Below, one piece after another: positions 39,092 through 48,026 of a DNA stretch of 64,000 nt. The notes under the pieces are model-generated. The model was not told the origin of the DNA. It made no database searches and saw nothing but the letters and a program-made list of their open reading frames with translations. Location of the stretch: contig DKJZ01000063.1 in assembly GCA_002454975.1 (NCBI GenBank), positions 8,368 to 72,367 on the forward strand, given 5' to 3'. The stretch is from Hylemonella sp. UBA6679. Its GTDB lineage: Bacteria > Pseudomonadota > Gammaproteobacteria > Burkholderiales > Burkholderiaceae_C. The position numbers and the translations under genes were made by a program. Position 1 is the first letter of the stretch, and every line of letters begins with the position of its first letter.

Positions 39092-41028
39092 ACCCAGAAA
39101 TTGGTGCATTGGCGCTCATCATGGCCCTGGGCGTGAGCCTGATTCAAGGCGTTTTGCCCTTGGCTGGCGCCCACCAGGGGCGTCTGGAGTGGTTGGCCTT
39201 GGCCCGCCCCACGGCTTACGCCGGCTTTGGTTTGCTGTTGCTGGCTTTTGTCAGCTTGGCCTGGTCGTTTTACAGCAACGATTTTTCGGTGGCGTATGTG
39301 GCGCAAAACTCCAACGCCCAGTTGCCGGTGTTTTACCGCTTGGCCGCTGTGTGGGGTGGGCATGAGGGCTCGCTGCTCTTGTGGGTACTGATGCTGGCTT
39401 TGTGGGCGGCTTCAGTGGCCTTGTTTTCTAAAAGCCTGGATCTCGCCACCGTCGGTCGTGTGCTGGGCGTGTTGGGCTTGATCCAAACCGGCTTGCTGGT
39501 TTTTGTTTTGTTTTCTTCCAACCCTTTTGAGCGCCTGTTGCCAGCCGCTGCCAATGGGCGCGATTTGAACCCTTTGCTGCAAGACCCAGGTTTGATTTTT
39601 CACCCACCCATGCTCTACATGGGGTATGTGGGTTTTTCGGTGTCGTTTGCATTTGCCATTGCCACCCTGATTTCTGGCAAATTGGATGCGGCGTGGGTCC
39701 GCTGGTCGCGCCCCTGGACCACCTTGGCGTGGGTCTTTTTGACCCTGGGCATCGCCTTGGGCTCATGGTGGGCTTATTACGAACTGGGTTGGGGTGGTTG
39801 GTGGTTCTGGGACCCGGTAGAAAACGCGTCCTTCTTGCCTTGGTTGGTGGGCACGGCGCTCATGCATTCGCTGGCCGTGACAGAAAAACGCGGTGCGTTT
39901 AAAAACTGGACCGTGCTCTTGGCCATTGCGGCCTTCTCTTTGTCTTTGTTGGGCACGTTCTTGGTGCGTTCTGGCGTCTTGACCTCGGTGCACGCTTTTG
40001 CCACCGACCCGACCCGCGGCATCTTCATTTTGATTTTGCTCTCACTGGTGATTGGCGCATCGCTGACCTTGTTTGCCTGGCGCGCATCGAGCACACAAGC
40101 CAGCGGTGTCTTTGCGTTGATGTCGCGCGAAACGTTTTTGCTGGCTGGTAATGTGTGTTTGGTGGCCAGCGCGGGTGCAGTGTTGTTGGGCACGCTCTAC
40201 CCACTTTTGCTCGACGCTTTGAACTTGGGCAAGATTTCCGTGGGCCCGCCGTACTTCAACAGCGTGTTTGTGCCCCTCATGGCGCCTGCCTTGATGCTCA
40301 TGGTGGTCACGCCTTGGCTGGCCTGGAAAAACGCCAAGTTGCAGCCGCAAACCCGGCGTCTGCTGTTTGTGGGATTGGTCGCAGCCTGTGTTGCCTGGGT
40401 CTTGCCCATGTCTTTGGGGGCTGCTTCCTTGATGACCCATGCTGGCATCTTCATGGCGGCTGCGATTGCGGCGTCGGGCTTGTTGCAATGCGTGCAGCGT
40501 TGGCGCGCAGGCACCGTGCCTGGTTCCTTTTGGGGCATGCAGCTTGCGCACTTAGGCGTGGCGGTGTTCATCGTCGGCGTGACTTTGGTCAACGCTTACG
40601 AGCAAGAGCAAGATGTGCGCATGGTGCCAGGCGACACCGTGAGCATTGCCTCATACACCTTTGAATTCCAGGGCGTTGAGGGCGTGCAAGGACCCAATTA
40701 CCAAGCCATGCGCGGCAAGTTTTTGGTGCGCCAAGGGCAAGATCAAAGCATGGTGTTGTACCCAGAAAAGCGGCAGTACCAATCGTCACGCATGCCCATG
40801 ACAGAAGCCGCCATTGACGCTGGCTTGACCCGCGATTTGTATGTGTCTTTGGGTGAGCCCCTGGATGCCGATGCCTGGGCTGTGCGGGTGTATGTCAAAC
40901 CCTTTGTGGACTGGATCTGGGGCGGCTGTCTGCTCATGGCCTTGGGCGGTGTGCTGGTGGTGGCAGACAGGCGTTACCGGGCTCGACAACCCGCGGTAAA
41001 AAAAGGCTTGCAAGCCAAGGTTGCCTGA
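39088..41028 (+). CDS. ccmF: Haem lyase CcmF
   Basis: 646 residues, many helices. The WWD domain [18 protein letters not shown] is near residue 235, with conserved histidines in loops. CcmF transfers haem from CcmE to apocytochrome CxxCH sites. Its start overlaps the ccmE stop (ATGA) and its stop shares a base with ccmG. Confidence 0.96.
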   Translation: MNPEIGALALIMALGVSLIQGVLPLAGAHQGRLEWLALARPTAYAGFGLLLLAFVSLAWSFYSNDFSVAYVAQNSNAQLPVFYRLAAVWGGHEGSLLLWVLMLALWAASVALFSKSLDLATVGRVLGVLGLIQTGLLVFVLFSSNPFERLLPAAANGRDLNPLLQDPGLIFHPPMLYMGYVGFSVSFAFAIATLISGKLDAAWVRWSRPWTTLAWVFLTLGIALGSWWAYYELGWGGWWFWDPVENASFLPWLVGTALMHSLAVTEKRGAFKNWTVLLAIAAFSLSLLGTFLVRSGVLTSVHAFATDPTRGIFILILLSLVIGASLTLFAWRASSTQASGVFALMSRETFLLAGNVCLVASAGAVLLGTLYPLLLDALNLGKISVGPPYFNSVFVPLMAPALMLMVVTPWLAWKNAKLQPQTRRLLFVGLVAACVAWVLPMSLGAASLMTHAGIFMAAAIAASGLLQCVQRWRAGTVPGSFWGMQLAHLGVAVFIVGVTLVNAYEQEQDVRMVPGDTVSIASYTFEFQGVEGVQGPNYQAMRGKFLVRQGQDQSMVLYPEKRQYQSSRMPMTEAAIDAGLTRDLYVSLGEPLDADAWAVRVYVKPFVDWIWGGCLLMALGGVLVVADRRYRARQPAVKKGLQAKVA

Positions 41029-41558
41029 TGAAACTGCGTTTTCTTTTGCCGCTGTTGCTGTTTCTCGTGCTGGTGGTGTTTCTGGGCGTGGGGCTCCAGC
41101 GCGACCCGCGAGAGGTGCCTTCCCCCCTGATTGGGCAAGCCGCGCCTGCTTTTACGGCACCCACCCTGGATCGCCCAGATCGCGTGTTTGCCAGCCAAGA
41201 CTTGCTCGGCCAGGTATGGGTTTTCAATGTGTGGGCCTCGTGGTGCGCGCCATGTCGCCAGGAGCACCCTCAGCTCATGGCTTTGCAGCGCGCCGGCGTG
41301 GCCCGGCTGGTGGGGCTGAATTACAAGGACAAGCCGCAAGATGCCCAACGCATGTTGCTGCGCGACGGGGATCCCTTTGATGTCAACGTGATCGACACTG
41401 ATGGCAAGGTTGGCATCAACTACGGCGTCTACGGCGTGCCTGAAACTTATGTGGTGGACGCCAAGGGGGTGATTCAGCTCAAACACACCGGCCCCATCAC
41501 CCCTGCCGACCTCGAGAAGAAAATCCTCCCCCTCATTGCTAGGCTCAAACGCTCATGA
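41028..41558 (+). CDS. ccmG: Periplasmic thioredoxin CcmG/DsbE
   Basis: 176 residues. N-terminal membrane anchor, then a thioredoxin fold with active site WASWCAPCRQEHP near residue 70 and the cis-Pro loop YGVPETYVVD. It reduces apocytochrome cysteines before haem attachment. Confidence 0.95.
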   Translation: MKLRFLLPLLLFLVLVVFLGVGLQRDPREVPSPLIGQAAPAFTAPTLDRPDRVFASQDLLGQVWVFNVWASWCAPCRQEHPQLMALQRAGVARLVGLNYKDKPQDAQRMLLRDGDPFDVNVIDTDGKVGINYGVYGVPETYVVDAKGVIQLKHTGPITPADLEKKILPLIARLKRS

Positions 41559-42025
41559 AACTTTTGGTATTGGCCCTGCTCATGTGCATCCAGCTTGCTT
41601 TTGCTGGCGAGGCGCAGCCCCTGTCGGCCGAGCCCGAAGTTGAGCGACGCTTGGCCGTGATATCCGAGGAGTTGCGGTGCTTGGTGTGCCAAAACGAGTC
41701 TTTGGCTGGCTCGCGGGCAGACCTTGCGCTGGATCTGCGGCGCGAGTTGCGCGAACTCATCCGGCAGGGGCAAAGTGATGCGCAAATCAAAGCCTTCATG
41801 GTGCAGCGCTACGGCGACTTTATTTTGTACCGCCCGCCCCTCAAAGCCACCACCTGGCTGCTGTGGGCCGGTCCGTTTGTGGCCCTGGCCTTGGGTTTGT
41901 TAGCCCTGGCCTGGCATGTGCGTCGCCGCCGGCAGGAGGCCCCGCCCCAGGTCTTGTCCGCCCAAGACCACGCCCGTGTTCAGGCGCATGTCAAAGCCTT
42001 GCTCGAAGGACGTCAAGATGATTGA
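41555..42025 (+). CDS. ccmH: Cytochrome c maturation protein CcmH
   Basis: 156 residues. Signal peptide, then the LRCLVCQNESLAGS redox motif near residue 43 and one C-terminal membrane helix. It holds apocytochrome thiols with CcmG and CcmF. Its 3' end overlaps ccmI by eight bases. Confidence 0.95.
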   Translation: MKLLVLALLMCIQLAFAGEAQPLSAEPEVERRLAVISEELRCLVCQNESLAGSRADLALDLRRELRELIRQGQSDAQIKAFMVQRYGDFILYRPPLKATTWLLWAGPFVALALGLLALAWHVRRRRQEAPPQVLSAQDHARVQAHVKALLEGRQDD

Positions 42026-42878
42026 ATTTGTGGCGCTTGCCGTGCTGCTGGTGGTGTTGGTTTTGGTGGCGCTGCTGTTGCCTTTGGTACGCCGTGGGCA
42101 GCAGCCCGATGTGTCTCGCACGCAGACCAACACTGGCATTTATCTGCAACACAAATCCCAGCTCGACGCTGAGCTCGCGCAGGGTGTCATCAATGCCGAG
42201 CAGCATGCGCAAGCCTGGGAAGAACTGCAGCAGCGGCTGCTGGCTGATGCACAAGCGCAACCAAACACGCAGGCCTGGCGTTCACCCCGCCAAACCCAAG
42301 TGCTCATTGGGATGGGTTTGCCGCTGCTGGTGCTTGCTTTGTACATGCACCTCGGGCAGCCGCAGGCCATCGGCATCCAGCCCAGCGTGGCCTCTGGGCA
42401 AGAGCCTGCCATTACTTCCGATGAGGTGGCACAAATGGTGTCGGGCTTGGCCGCCAAGCTGGCGCAAACCCCCGATAACCCAGCAGGCTGGGCCATGCTG
42501 GTGCGTTCATACAAAGCTTTGGGGCAATTGCAAGAGGCAGAGGCTGCTTACGATCGAGCCTTGCCCTATATTGCCAAAGACCCACAAATGTTGGCCGATT
42601 ATGCCGACGTGAGTGCTGCCAATGCGCAAGGTAAATTCACTGGAAAACCCGAGCGTTTGATTGCTCAAGCGCTGAGCTTGGATGCAAAGCATCCTTTGGC
42701 TTTATGGCTGGCTGGTACGGCGGCTTTTGAGGCTGCCAATTACCCCATGGCAGTGCAGCATTGGGAGCGACTTTTGGCGCAATTGCCGCCCGATTCAGAA
42801 GATGCCAAAGTTATCTCCCAAACCCTCACGCGGGTGAAGGCCAAACTCAACACCTCGCCTCGCATCAAACAAGATTAG
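42018..42878 (+). CDS. ccmI: Apocytochrome c chaperone CcmI
   Basis: 286 residues. An N-terminal membrane helix (residues 2-20), a charged linker, a second helix (about 96-112), then TPR-like repeats (WAMLVRSYKALGQLQEAEAAYDRAL). CcmI presents the apocytochrome C-terminus to the lyase. Start at 42018 overlaps ccmH. Last gene before a bidirectional terminator. Confidence 0.9.
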   Translation: MIEFVALAVLLVVLVLVALLLPLVRRGQQPDVSRTQTNTGIYLQHKSQLDAELAQGVINAEQHAQAWEELQQRLLADAQAQPNTQAWRSPRQTQVLIGMGLPLLVLALYMHLGQPQAIGIQPSVASGQEPAITSDEVAQMVSGLAAKLAQTPDNPAGWAMLVRSYKALGQLQEAEAAYDRALPYIAKDPQMLADYADVSAANAQGKFTGKPERLIAQALSLDAKHPLALWLAGTAAFEAANYPMAVQHWERLLAQLPPDSEDAKVISQTLTRVKAKLNTSPRIKQD

Positions 42879-42903
42879 CCGTCACTGGGCAAAACAGCGT
42901 AAA

Positions 42904-42926
42904 AAACCCCGCCGAAGCGGGTTTTC
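42904..42926. terminator. Bidirectional terminator between ccmI and hns
   Basis: AAAACCCCGC-CGAA-GCGGGTTTT: GC-rich stem with a CGAA tetraloop, A-tract on one side and T-tract on the other, so it can stop both the ccm operon and the converging hns transcript. The minus-strand side has six U. Confidence 0.85.
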
Positions 42927-42943
42927 AGGGGTGTTTGGAGGCT

Positions 42944-43240
42944 TTAAGCGATCAAAAATTGCGCTTTGTCTTTGCCCTGCAACCACTTGGGCGCAATGCC
43001 TCGGCCGGTCCAGGTGTTGCCAGTGGCTGGGTCGCGGTATTTAGGCGCTACTTTTTTGCCTGCGGCTTTGGAGGATGTGGTGGGCTTGTTTTTGCCAAAA
43101 ACATCGCTCTCGGTCAGCCCAAACTCTTTGACCAACTCGCGGACTTTATTCAGTGCGGTGTCCATTTCAGATTTGCGTTGCTCAGCGATTTGTTTTTCGA
43201 GCGCTTCGCGTTGGGCCAAGAGTTCTTGCAGATTTGCCAT
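42944..43240 (-). CDS. H-NS family nucleoid protein
   Basis: 98 residues. N-terminal coiled-coil (LQELLAQREALEKQIAEQRK), linker, then the C-terminal DNA-binding motif YRDPATGNTWTGRGIAPKWL, the beta-proteobacterial H-NS form. It silences AT-rich DNA. AAGGAA ribosome site. Its upstream region is AT-rich, suggesting autoregulation. Confidence 0.92.
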   Translation of the reverse strand: MANLQELLAQREALEKQIAEQRKSEMDTALNKVRELVKEFGLTESDVFGKNKPTTSSKAAGKKVAPKYRDPATGNTWTGRGIAPKWLQGKDKAQFLIA

Positions 43241-43474
43241 GTTAAGTTCCTTCTTTGTATTCGTCTTTTAACCAAGACTTGGCAGGATTCTAAATCGTGA
43301 AAAATATTTAATATTGTGGAATCTACTTAATAAATCACAAATATGATGCAAATCAATCTCAGTTGTGCGCTTTGAATTTTTTGGCAAATCGAAGTGAAGG
43401 TTTTCATAGCTTATGATTTGCGCCTTGCCGCCTAAAGCGGACCGGCTGTTTTCTTCAACCCTGAGACCATCGCC
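43241..43474. promoter_or_regulatory. AT-rich divergent region between hns and the DUF2237 gene
   Basis: 234 bp without a gene. About 43290-43360 is markedly AT-rich in an otherwise GC-rich neighbourhood (AAATATTTAATATTG, TTAATAAATCACAAATATG). It probably holds both divergent promoters and an H-NS target; no exact promoter is claimed. Confidence 0.4.
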
Positions 43475-43834
43475 ATGCAGGCATTGAATGTGTTGGGCCA
43501 GGCGCTTGTGCCTTGCTCTTACGACCCCTTGACTGGTTTTTTCCGCGACGGGTGCTGCACCACCGATGCCCAAGACAGTGGCAGCCACGTGGTGTGCGCC
43601 AAAGTCACCGCGGCGTTTCTTGCCTTCTCAAAATCTCGTGGCAACGACCTGACCACGCCACGCCCAGATTACCGTTTCCCTGGGCTCAAGCCCGGAGACC
43701 GCTGGTGTTTGTGCGCCTTGCGCTGGAAAGAGGCCTACGAGGCCGGCGTGGCCCCGCCTGTGGTCCTGGCCAGCACACATCAAAAGGTGCTGGCCTTTGT
43801 TGAGCTGGAGGCCCTGCAAAGCCTGGCCTTGTAA
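43475..43834 (+). CDS. DUF2237 family protein
   Basis: 119 residues with the DUF2237 pattern: NVLGQALVPCSYDPLTGFFRDGCC near the start and CAKVTAAFLAFSKSRGNDLTTPRP in the middle, ending PGDRWCLCALRW. It has several conserved cysteines. Function unknown; common in cyanobacteria and proteobacteria. Soluble, no signal. Confidence 0.82.
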   Translation: MQALNVLGQALVPCSYDPLTGFFRDGCCTTDAQDSGSHVVCAKVTAAFLAFSKSRGNDLTTPRPDYRFPGLKPGDRWCLCALRWKEAYEAGVAPPVVLASTHQKVLAFVELEALQSLAL

Positions 43835-43883
43835 CGCTGGTGCTAAGAAGCGCCAGGGCTCAAAGACTTACAGGCTCACAGGT

Positions 43884-44393
43884 TTAAAGACTTGAGCAGA
43901 CTGCAGCCATGAGGCAACTCAGCGTGGCCACCACGGTGAGTGGGGTGCGCAAAGACATCCAAGTGCCCAGCCCTGATCTGGCGTAAACGCGCCTGTCCAC
44001 CCCCCAGCACACCAGCAGCAGGCCAGCCAGCAGATACAGTCCTGCCGCAGTGGGCAGCAACAAGGCCACCCAAGCGATCAGGCTGGGCATGACCCCCCAC
44101 GCCAAGGCGGCGTTGTTTGGTTGCGCTTCGCGCATGGTCAAGCCCCAGTGGATGGCACCCAGAAACGAGGCAATGGTGGCCGCGTAAGCCGCCAGCCCAT
44201 GCGCGGCAGGGGCGTGGCCAGTGCAAACGGCCGCAGCCCCGGTCACAAATGGGATCAAGCCCAGGTAACCCAAGCGACGCGCCCAAGCAGGCGGCTGGGA
44301 CATGACAGCGGCCTGGGCGTGCAGGCTGGATGAGGCGCTTGAAGGGGTGCTGATCGGGGTGTTGAGCGGGGTGTTTGGCGTGGGCTTGGACAT
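43884..44393 (-). CDS. DUF3429 family membrane protein
   Basis: Core from MSQPPAWARRLGYLGLIPF (start 44303, 139 residues) has five hydrophobic helices with the FLGAIHWGLTM and WGVMPSLIAW motifs of DUF3429. The in-frame ATG at 44393 adds a 30-residue Pro/Ser/Thr-rich stretch, and which start is used is unclear since neither has a good ribosome site. Function unknown. Confidence 0.75.
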   Translation of the reverse strand: MSKPTPNTPLNTPISTPSSASSSLHAQAAVMSQPPAWARRLGYLGLIPFVTGAAAVCTGHAPAAHGLAAYAATIASFLGAIHWGLTMREAQPNNAALAWGVMPSLIAWVALLLPTAAGLYLLAGLLLVCWGVDRRVYARSGLGTWMSLRTPLTVVATLSCLMAAVCSSL

Positions 44394-44504
44394 GGGGCTG
44401 GTTGAGGCTGGGTTTGACTTTTCGGTCAATGCCAAAATAGTGCTTCGATTATCCAAGAACACCCAAGCCCGCGACTTCTCGCTTGGGTAAGCCGAAGGAA
44501 GCCC

Positions 44505-44924
44505 ATGAAATACCTCCACACCATGGTCCGCGTGACCGATTTGCCCACCTCGCTGCGCTTTTATGTGGACGCGCTTGGCCTGGAGGTGCTGCGCCAGTAC
44601 GACAACCCGGCCGGTCGCTTCACCCTGGTGTACCTGGCCGCCCCTGGCGACAGCGAAGCGCAGGTTGAGCTCACCTACAACTACGACCCCGAGGTCTACA
44701 CCGGCGGGCGCAACTTTGGCCACCTGGCTTATGCGGTGGAGAACATCTACGCCACCTGTGAGCGTTTGCAACAGCACGGCGTGACCATCAGCCGCCCGCC
44801 GCGCGACGGCCGCATGGCCTTTGTGCGTTCACCCGATGGCATTTCAGTCGAACTGCTGCAAGCAGGCCACGCTTTGCCACCGGCAGAGCCCTGGGTGTCC
44901 ATGCCCAATGTGGGCAGTTGGTGA
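44505..44924 (+). CDS. gloA: Glyoxalase I (lactoylglutathione lyase)
   Basis: 139 residues, vicinal oxygen chelate fold in two beta-alpha-beta halves. Metal ligands are plausible in YLHTMVRV (His5), VELTYN (Glu), FGHLAYAVE (His near 73) and ISVELLQ (Glu near 122). It isomerises the methylglyoxal-glutathione hemithioacetal to lactoylglutathione. The next gene starts five bases later. Confidence 0.88.
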   Translation: MKYLHTMVRVTDLPTSLRFYVDALGLEVLRQYDNPAGRFTLVYLAAPGDSEAQVELTYNYDPEVYTGGRNFGHLAYAVENIYATCERLQQHGVTISRPPRDGRMAFVRSPDGISVELLQAGHALPPAEPWVSMPNVGSW

Positions 44925-44928
44925 GGCC

Positions 44929-45747
44929 ATGAACCAAGCCACGAACCCCCACTACTTGCAAGCGCAACATGATTGGCCTGAGCACCAGGCCGTCGCGCAC
45001 CTGGTGGGCTCGCTGCCCATGGGTGGCGTGGTGCCGCACACCCCGGTGCACGCGTTCAAACAGCCCCCGGAGACGCTGCGCCTGGGCGAGATGACACCAA
45101 CAGCCACGCGGCAAGACATTGAGCTCGGTGGACTACTGGCGTTTGTGATTGACCATGTGGTCACGCATAAGGAGGCTGACGCCATCGTGCAGGCCACCGA
45201 ACGCATGGGCTACCGGCCCGAAGCCCCTGGCATTGCCACGCCACCGGGTATGCGCATGAACAAATCGGTGCATTGGTTGGCTGACGAAGCGATGATGCAG
45301 CCCATGTTTGCGCGCATCGGGCATTTGCTGCCTGCCACGCTCGATGGTGGTGCGTTGTTCCCGGCTTTCAGCCACCGCATGAACATGTACCGCTACGACG
45401 ACCAAGATGTGTTCAACCGCCACACCGACGGCAACTGGCCAGGCTACAGCCTGAGCGAAGACCGCAGCGAGATGCAAGCGTGGCCCAGCAACTTGCGTTC
45501 AGGCCTGACCATGTTGCTCTACCTCAATGGCCCAGAAGACGGGGTGCAAGGCGGCCACACCCGTTTGCTGCACCGGCATGGCGCGGTGGATGTGGTGCCG
45601 AAAAAAGGTTCAGCCTTGTTTTTCCGGCATGGCTTTGGCCCTACCTCGGTGGTGCACGAAGGCTGCCGGGTGAGCGGACCCGTACCCAAGTACGTGGCCC
45701 GCATCAACGTGATGTACGACTGGCGCGCCGCACCTCACGTGGCTTGA
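44929..45747 (+). CDS. 2-oxoglutarate/Fe(II)-dependent oxygenase (prolyl 4-hydroxylase type)
   Basis: 272 residues. The iron triad is plausible as H-x-D in FNRHTDGNWPG (near 165) and a distal His in TSVVHEGCRV (near 243), with Arg in VARINVMYDW binding 2-oxoglutarate. The first 60 residues are family-variable. The target is unknown. Start MNQATN at 44929 is chosen because the longer frame from 44821 lies inside gloA. Confidence 0.8.
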   Translation: MNQATNPHYLQAQHDWPEHQAVAHLVGSLPMGGVVPHTPVHAFKQPPETLRLGEMTPTATRQDIELGGLLAFVIDHVVTHKEADAIVQATERMGYRPEAPGIATPPGMRMNKSVHWLADEAMMQPMFARIGHLLPATLDGGALFPAFSHRMNMYRYDDQDVFNRHTDGNWPGYSLSEDRSEMQAWPSNLRSGLTMLLYLNGPEDGVQGGHTRLLHRHGAVDVVPKKGSALFFRHGFGPTSVVHEGCRVSGPVPKYVARINVMYDWRAAPHVA

Positions 45748-45751
45748 ACGA

Positions 45752-46195
45752 TCAGTAAGTTTTGTAGGGCAGGAACTTGCCCGACAAGACCACGTTCACG
45801 CGGTCGCCTTTAGGGTCAGCTTGGCGCTGGATGTCCATGCTGAAGTCGATCGCGCTCATGATGCCGTCGCCGAACTCTTCGTGGATGAGTTCTTTGATGG
45901 TGGTGCCATACACGCTCACAATTTCATACCAACGGTAGATCAGCGGGTCGGTGGGCACGGGGGTGGGCAGCGAGCCTTTGTAAGGCACCACTTGCAGCCA
46001 CTTTTGTTCGTCGGCGGTCAGGCCAAAAATTTTGCCCAAAGCTTTGGCTTGTGCTGCTGTGGCCGTCATTTGGCCCAGGCACAGCGCGGTGGTCCACTCT
46101 TTGGACTCGCCCACTTTTTTAGCCACATCGTCCCATTTGATGCCCTTGGACACCTTGGTGCTGATGATTTTTTCTGTCACGTCCATGCGATTCAT
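45752..46195 (-). CDS. cynS: Cyanate hydratase (cyanase)
   Basis: 147 residues. N-terminal helix bundle, then the catalytic domain with YRWYEIVSVYGTTIKELIHE (Arg and Glu) and IMSAIDFSMD (Ser). It converts cyanate and bicarbonate to ammonia and CO2. Last gene of the operon SBP-permease-ATPase-cynS, so the transporter probably imports cyanate or nitrate/nitrite. An ACTCCTG-complement ribosome site (CAGGAGT) precedes the start. Confidence 0.95.
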   Translation of the reverse strand: MNRMDVTEKIISTKVSKGIKWDDVAKKVGESKEWTTALCLGQMTATAAQAKALGKIFGLTADEQKWLQVVPYKGSLPTPVPTDPLIYRWYEIVSVYGTTIKELIHEEFGDGIMSAIDFSMDIQRQADPKGDRVNVVLSGKFLPYKTY

Positions 46196-46226
46196 GCTTT
46201 ACTCCTGATTTGATAGCTGAAAAGGT

Positions 46227-47141
46227 TTAATGGCTGCCGGCTTTGGCCCGTTTGACCAAGAAGTCGACAATGTGGTTGCGAAGGTCGTAATAACCTTCGA
46301 GGTGATGCAACTGCGCGCGCTGGCGGCTGCGCGGCAGCGGGTTGACCACCACCTCGGCAATGCCGCCAGGCACGTAGCCGGCATCGGTTTCAGAGCCGTT
46401 GCTCATGAGCAAAATGCGGTCGGCCAGCAAAATGGCCTCGTCCACATCGTGGGTGATCATGAACACGGTTTGTTGGGTCTCGCGCACGATGCCCATCAAT
46501 TCGTCTTGGATGGTGCCGCGGGTCAGCGCATCCAAAGCACCGAAGGGTTCATCGAGCAAGAGCATCTTGGGCTGGATGGAGAACGCCCGGGCAATGCCCA
46601 CGCGCTGCTTCATGCCGCCTGAGAGTTGCGAGGGCTTTTTGTCGATGGCTGGCAGCAAGCCCACCAGCGCGACAAACTTTTCCACATGCACATTCACCTT
46701 GGCAGCGGGCCAATCGGGCCAGCGTGATTTGACGGCAAAGGCGATGTTTTGGCGCACGGTGAGCCAGGGCATGAGCGCGTGGCTTTGGAACACCACACCG
46801 CGCTCCAGGCTGGGGCCGGCCACTTCGCGGTTGTCCATGAACACATGGCCGCTGCTGGCGGTGTCCAAACCGGCAAGCACATTGAGTACCGTGGTTTTGC
46901 CGCAGCCTGAGTGGCCGATGATGCAAACAAATTCGCCTTTGTCCAAGGTGAAGCTCACGTCGGCAAACACCGGCTTGCCGGGCACATAGGTTTTGCTCAA
47001 ACCTTCAATTTTCAGAAAACCGGTCATGGTCGGATCTTTGGCTAAGGGGTGGGCAGCTGGGCTCACAGCAGCTGGGGCAGCGGCGTGCAAGGCTTCAGAG
47101 GTTGATGCAGCGTGGGGGTTGAGGCGCTCATCACTCCACAT
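46227..47141 (-). CDS. Nitrate/cyanate ABC transporter ATPase (NrtD/CynD-like)
   Basis: ABC ATPase: Walker A GHSGCGKTT, signature LSGGMKQRVGIARA, Walker B MLLLDEPFGALDALTRG, and a C-terminal region with VVVNPLPRSRQRAQLHH typical of NrtD/CynD. From the ATG at 47141 it is 304 residues and overlaps the permease by 11 bases; MTGFLKIEG at 47027 is an alternative start that removes a 38-residue Ala-rich extension. Confidence 0.88.
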   Translation of the reverse strand: MWSDERLNPHAASTSEALHAAAPAAVSPAAHPLAKDPTMTGFLKIEGLSKTYVPGKPVFADVSFTLDKGEFVCIIGHSGCGKTTVLNVLAGLDTASSGHVFMDNREVAGPSLERGVVFQSHALMPWLTVRQNIAFAVKSRWPDWPAAKVNVHVEKFVALVGLLPAIDKKPSQLSGGMKQRVGIARAFSIQPKMLLLDEPFGALDALTRGTIQDELMGIVRETQQTVFMITHDVDEAILLADRILLMSNGSETDAGYVPGGIAEVVVNPLPRSRQRAQLHHLEGYYDLRNHIVDFLVKRAKAGSH

Positions 47142-47994
47142 AGGTCACCGCCTTTTGCAATTGGCCAAAGGCCAGGTCCAACAACATGCCCACGATGCCA
47201 ATCACGCCAATGGCGAAGATCACGTTGGTCAGCGACAGGTTGTTCCACTCGTTCCACACAAAGTAGCCAATGCCTGTGCCGCCCACCAGCATCTCGGCAG
47301 CCACAATCACCAGCCAGGCAATGCCCATGGAGATGCGCATGCCGGTCAGGATGGTGGGCGCTGCTGCGGGCAAGATCACCAGAAACGCTTTGCGCAGCGG
47401 GTTGACCTCTAAGGTGGCCGATACATTGAGCCACTCGCGCTTGACCGAGGCCACACCGAAGGCGGTGTTGATCAGCATGGGCCAGACCGAGCAGATGAAG
47501 ATCACAAAGATGCCGCTGATCGACGAGTCTTTGATGGTGTAGAGCGCCAGCGGCATCCACGCCAGAGGGCTGATGGGTTTGAGCACCTGGATGAAGGGGT
47601 CAAACGCGCGGCGCAAGAGTGGCGACATGCCAATCACGAAACCCAAAGGCACGGCCACCAAGGCGGCGAGCAAAAAGCCCAGACCCACGCGGCCCAGGGA
47701 GTGCGCCAACTGAATCAAGATGCCTTTGTCGTTCGGGCCGTTGTCGTACATCGGGTCCGAGGCGTGCTTCCAAATGGTGCTGCCCATTTGGCCCAGCGTG
47801 GGAAAGCCATTGGTTTTGGTGGTGCCCGGGTCTTTGCCCATCATCTTGAGGTACTCGATTTGCTCAGCGGTCATGCCGCTGGTGCTGGCCACACCAGCGC
47901 TGCCAGACTGCAGCGTGGCGGCATACCAAACCCCCAGAAATGAGAGAAAAATCAGCAAGGACACCAGCCCTGCTTTCATGTTGATGGATCGCAT
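47131..47994 (-). CDS. Nitrate/cyanate ABC transporter permease (NrtB/CynB-like)
   Basis: 287 residues. An N-terminal membrane helix, a periplasmic insert of about 70 residues (GMTAEQIEYLKMMGKDP region), then a permease domain with the EAA-like loop PLRKAFLVILPAAAPTILTGMRIS near 200. The permease of the operon that ends in cynS. An AAGG ribosome site is five bases before the ATG. Confidence 0.88.
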   Translation of the reverse strand: MRSINMKAGLVSLLIFLSFLGVWYAATLQSGSAGVASTSGMTAEQIEYLKMMGKDPGTTKTNGFPTLGQMGSTIWKHASDPMYDNGPNDKGILIQLAHSLGRVGLGFLLAALVAVPLGFVIGMSPLLRRAFDPFIQVLKPISPLAWMPLALYTIKDSSISGIFVIFICSVWPMLINTAFGVASVKREWLNVSATLEVNPLRKAFLVILPAAAPTILTGMRISMGIAWLVIVAAEMLVGGTGIGYFVWNEWNNLSLTNVIFAIGVIGIVGMLLDLAFGQLQKAVTYVE

Positions 47995-48026
47995 AATTGC
48001 CTTATAAGCCTTGTATTTATTGATGT

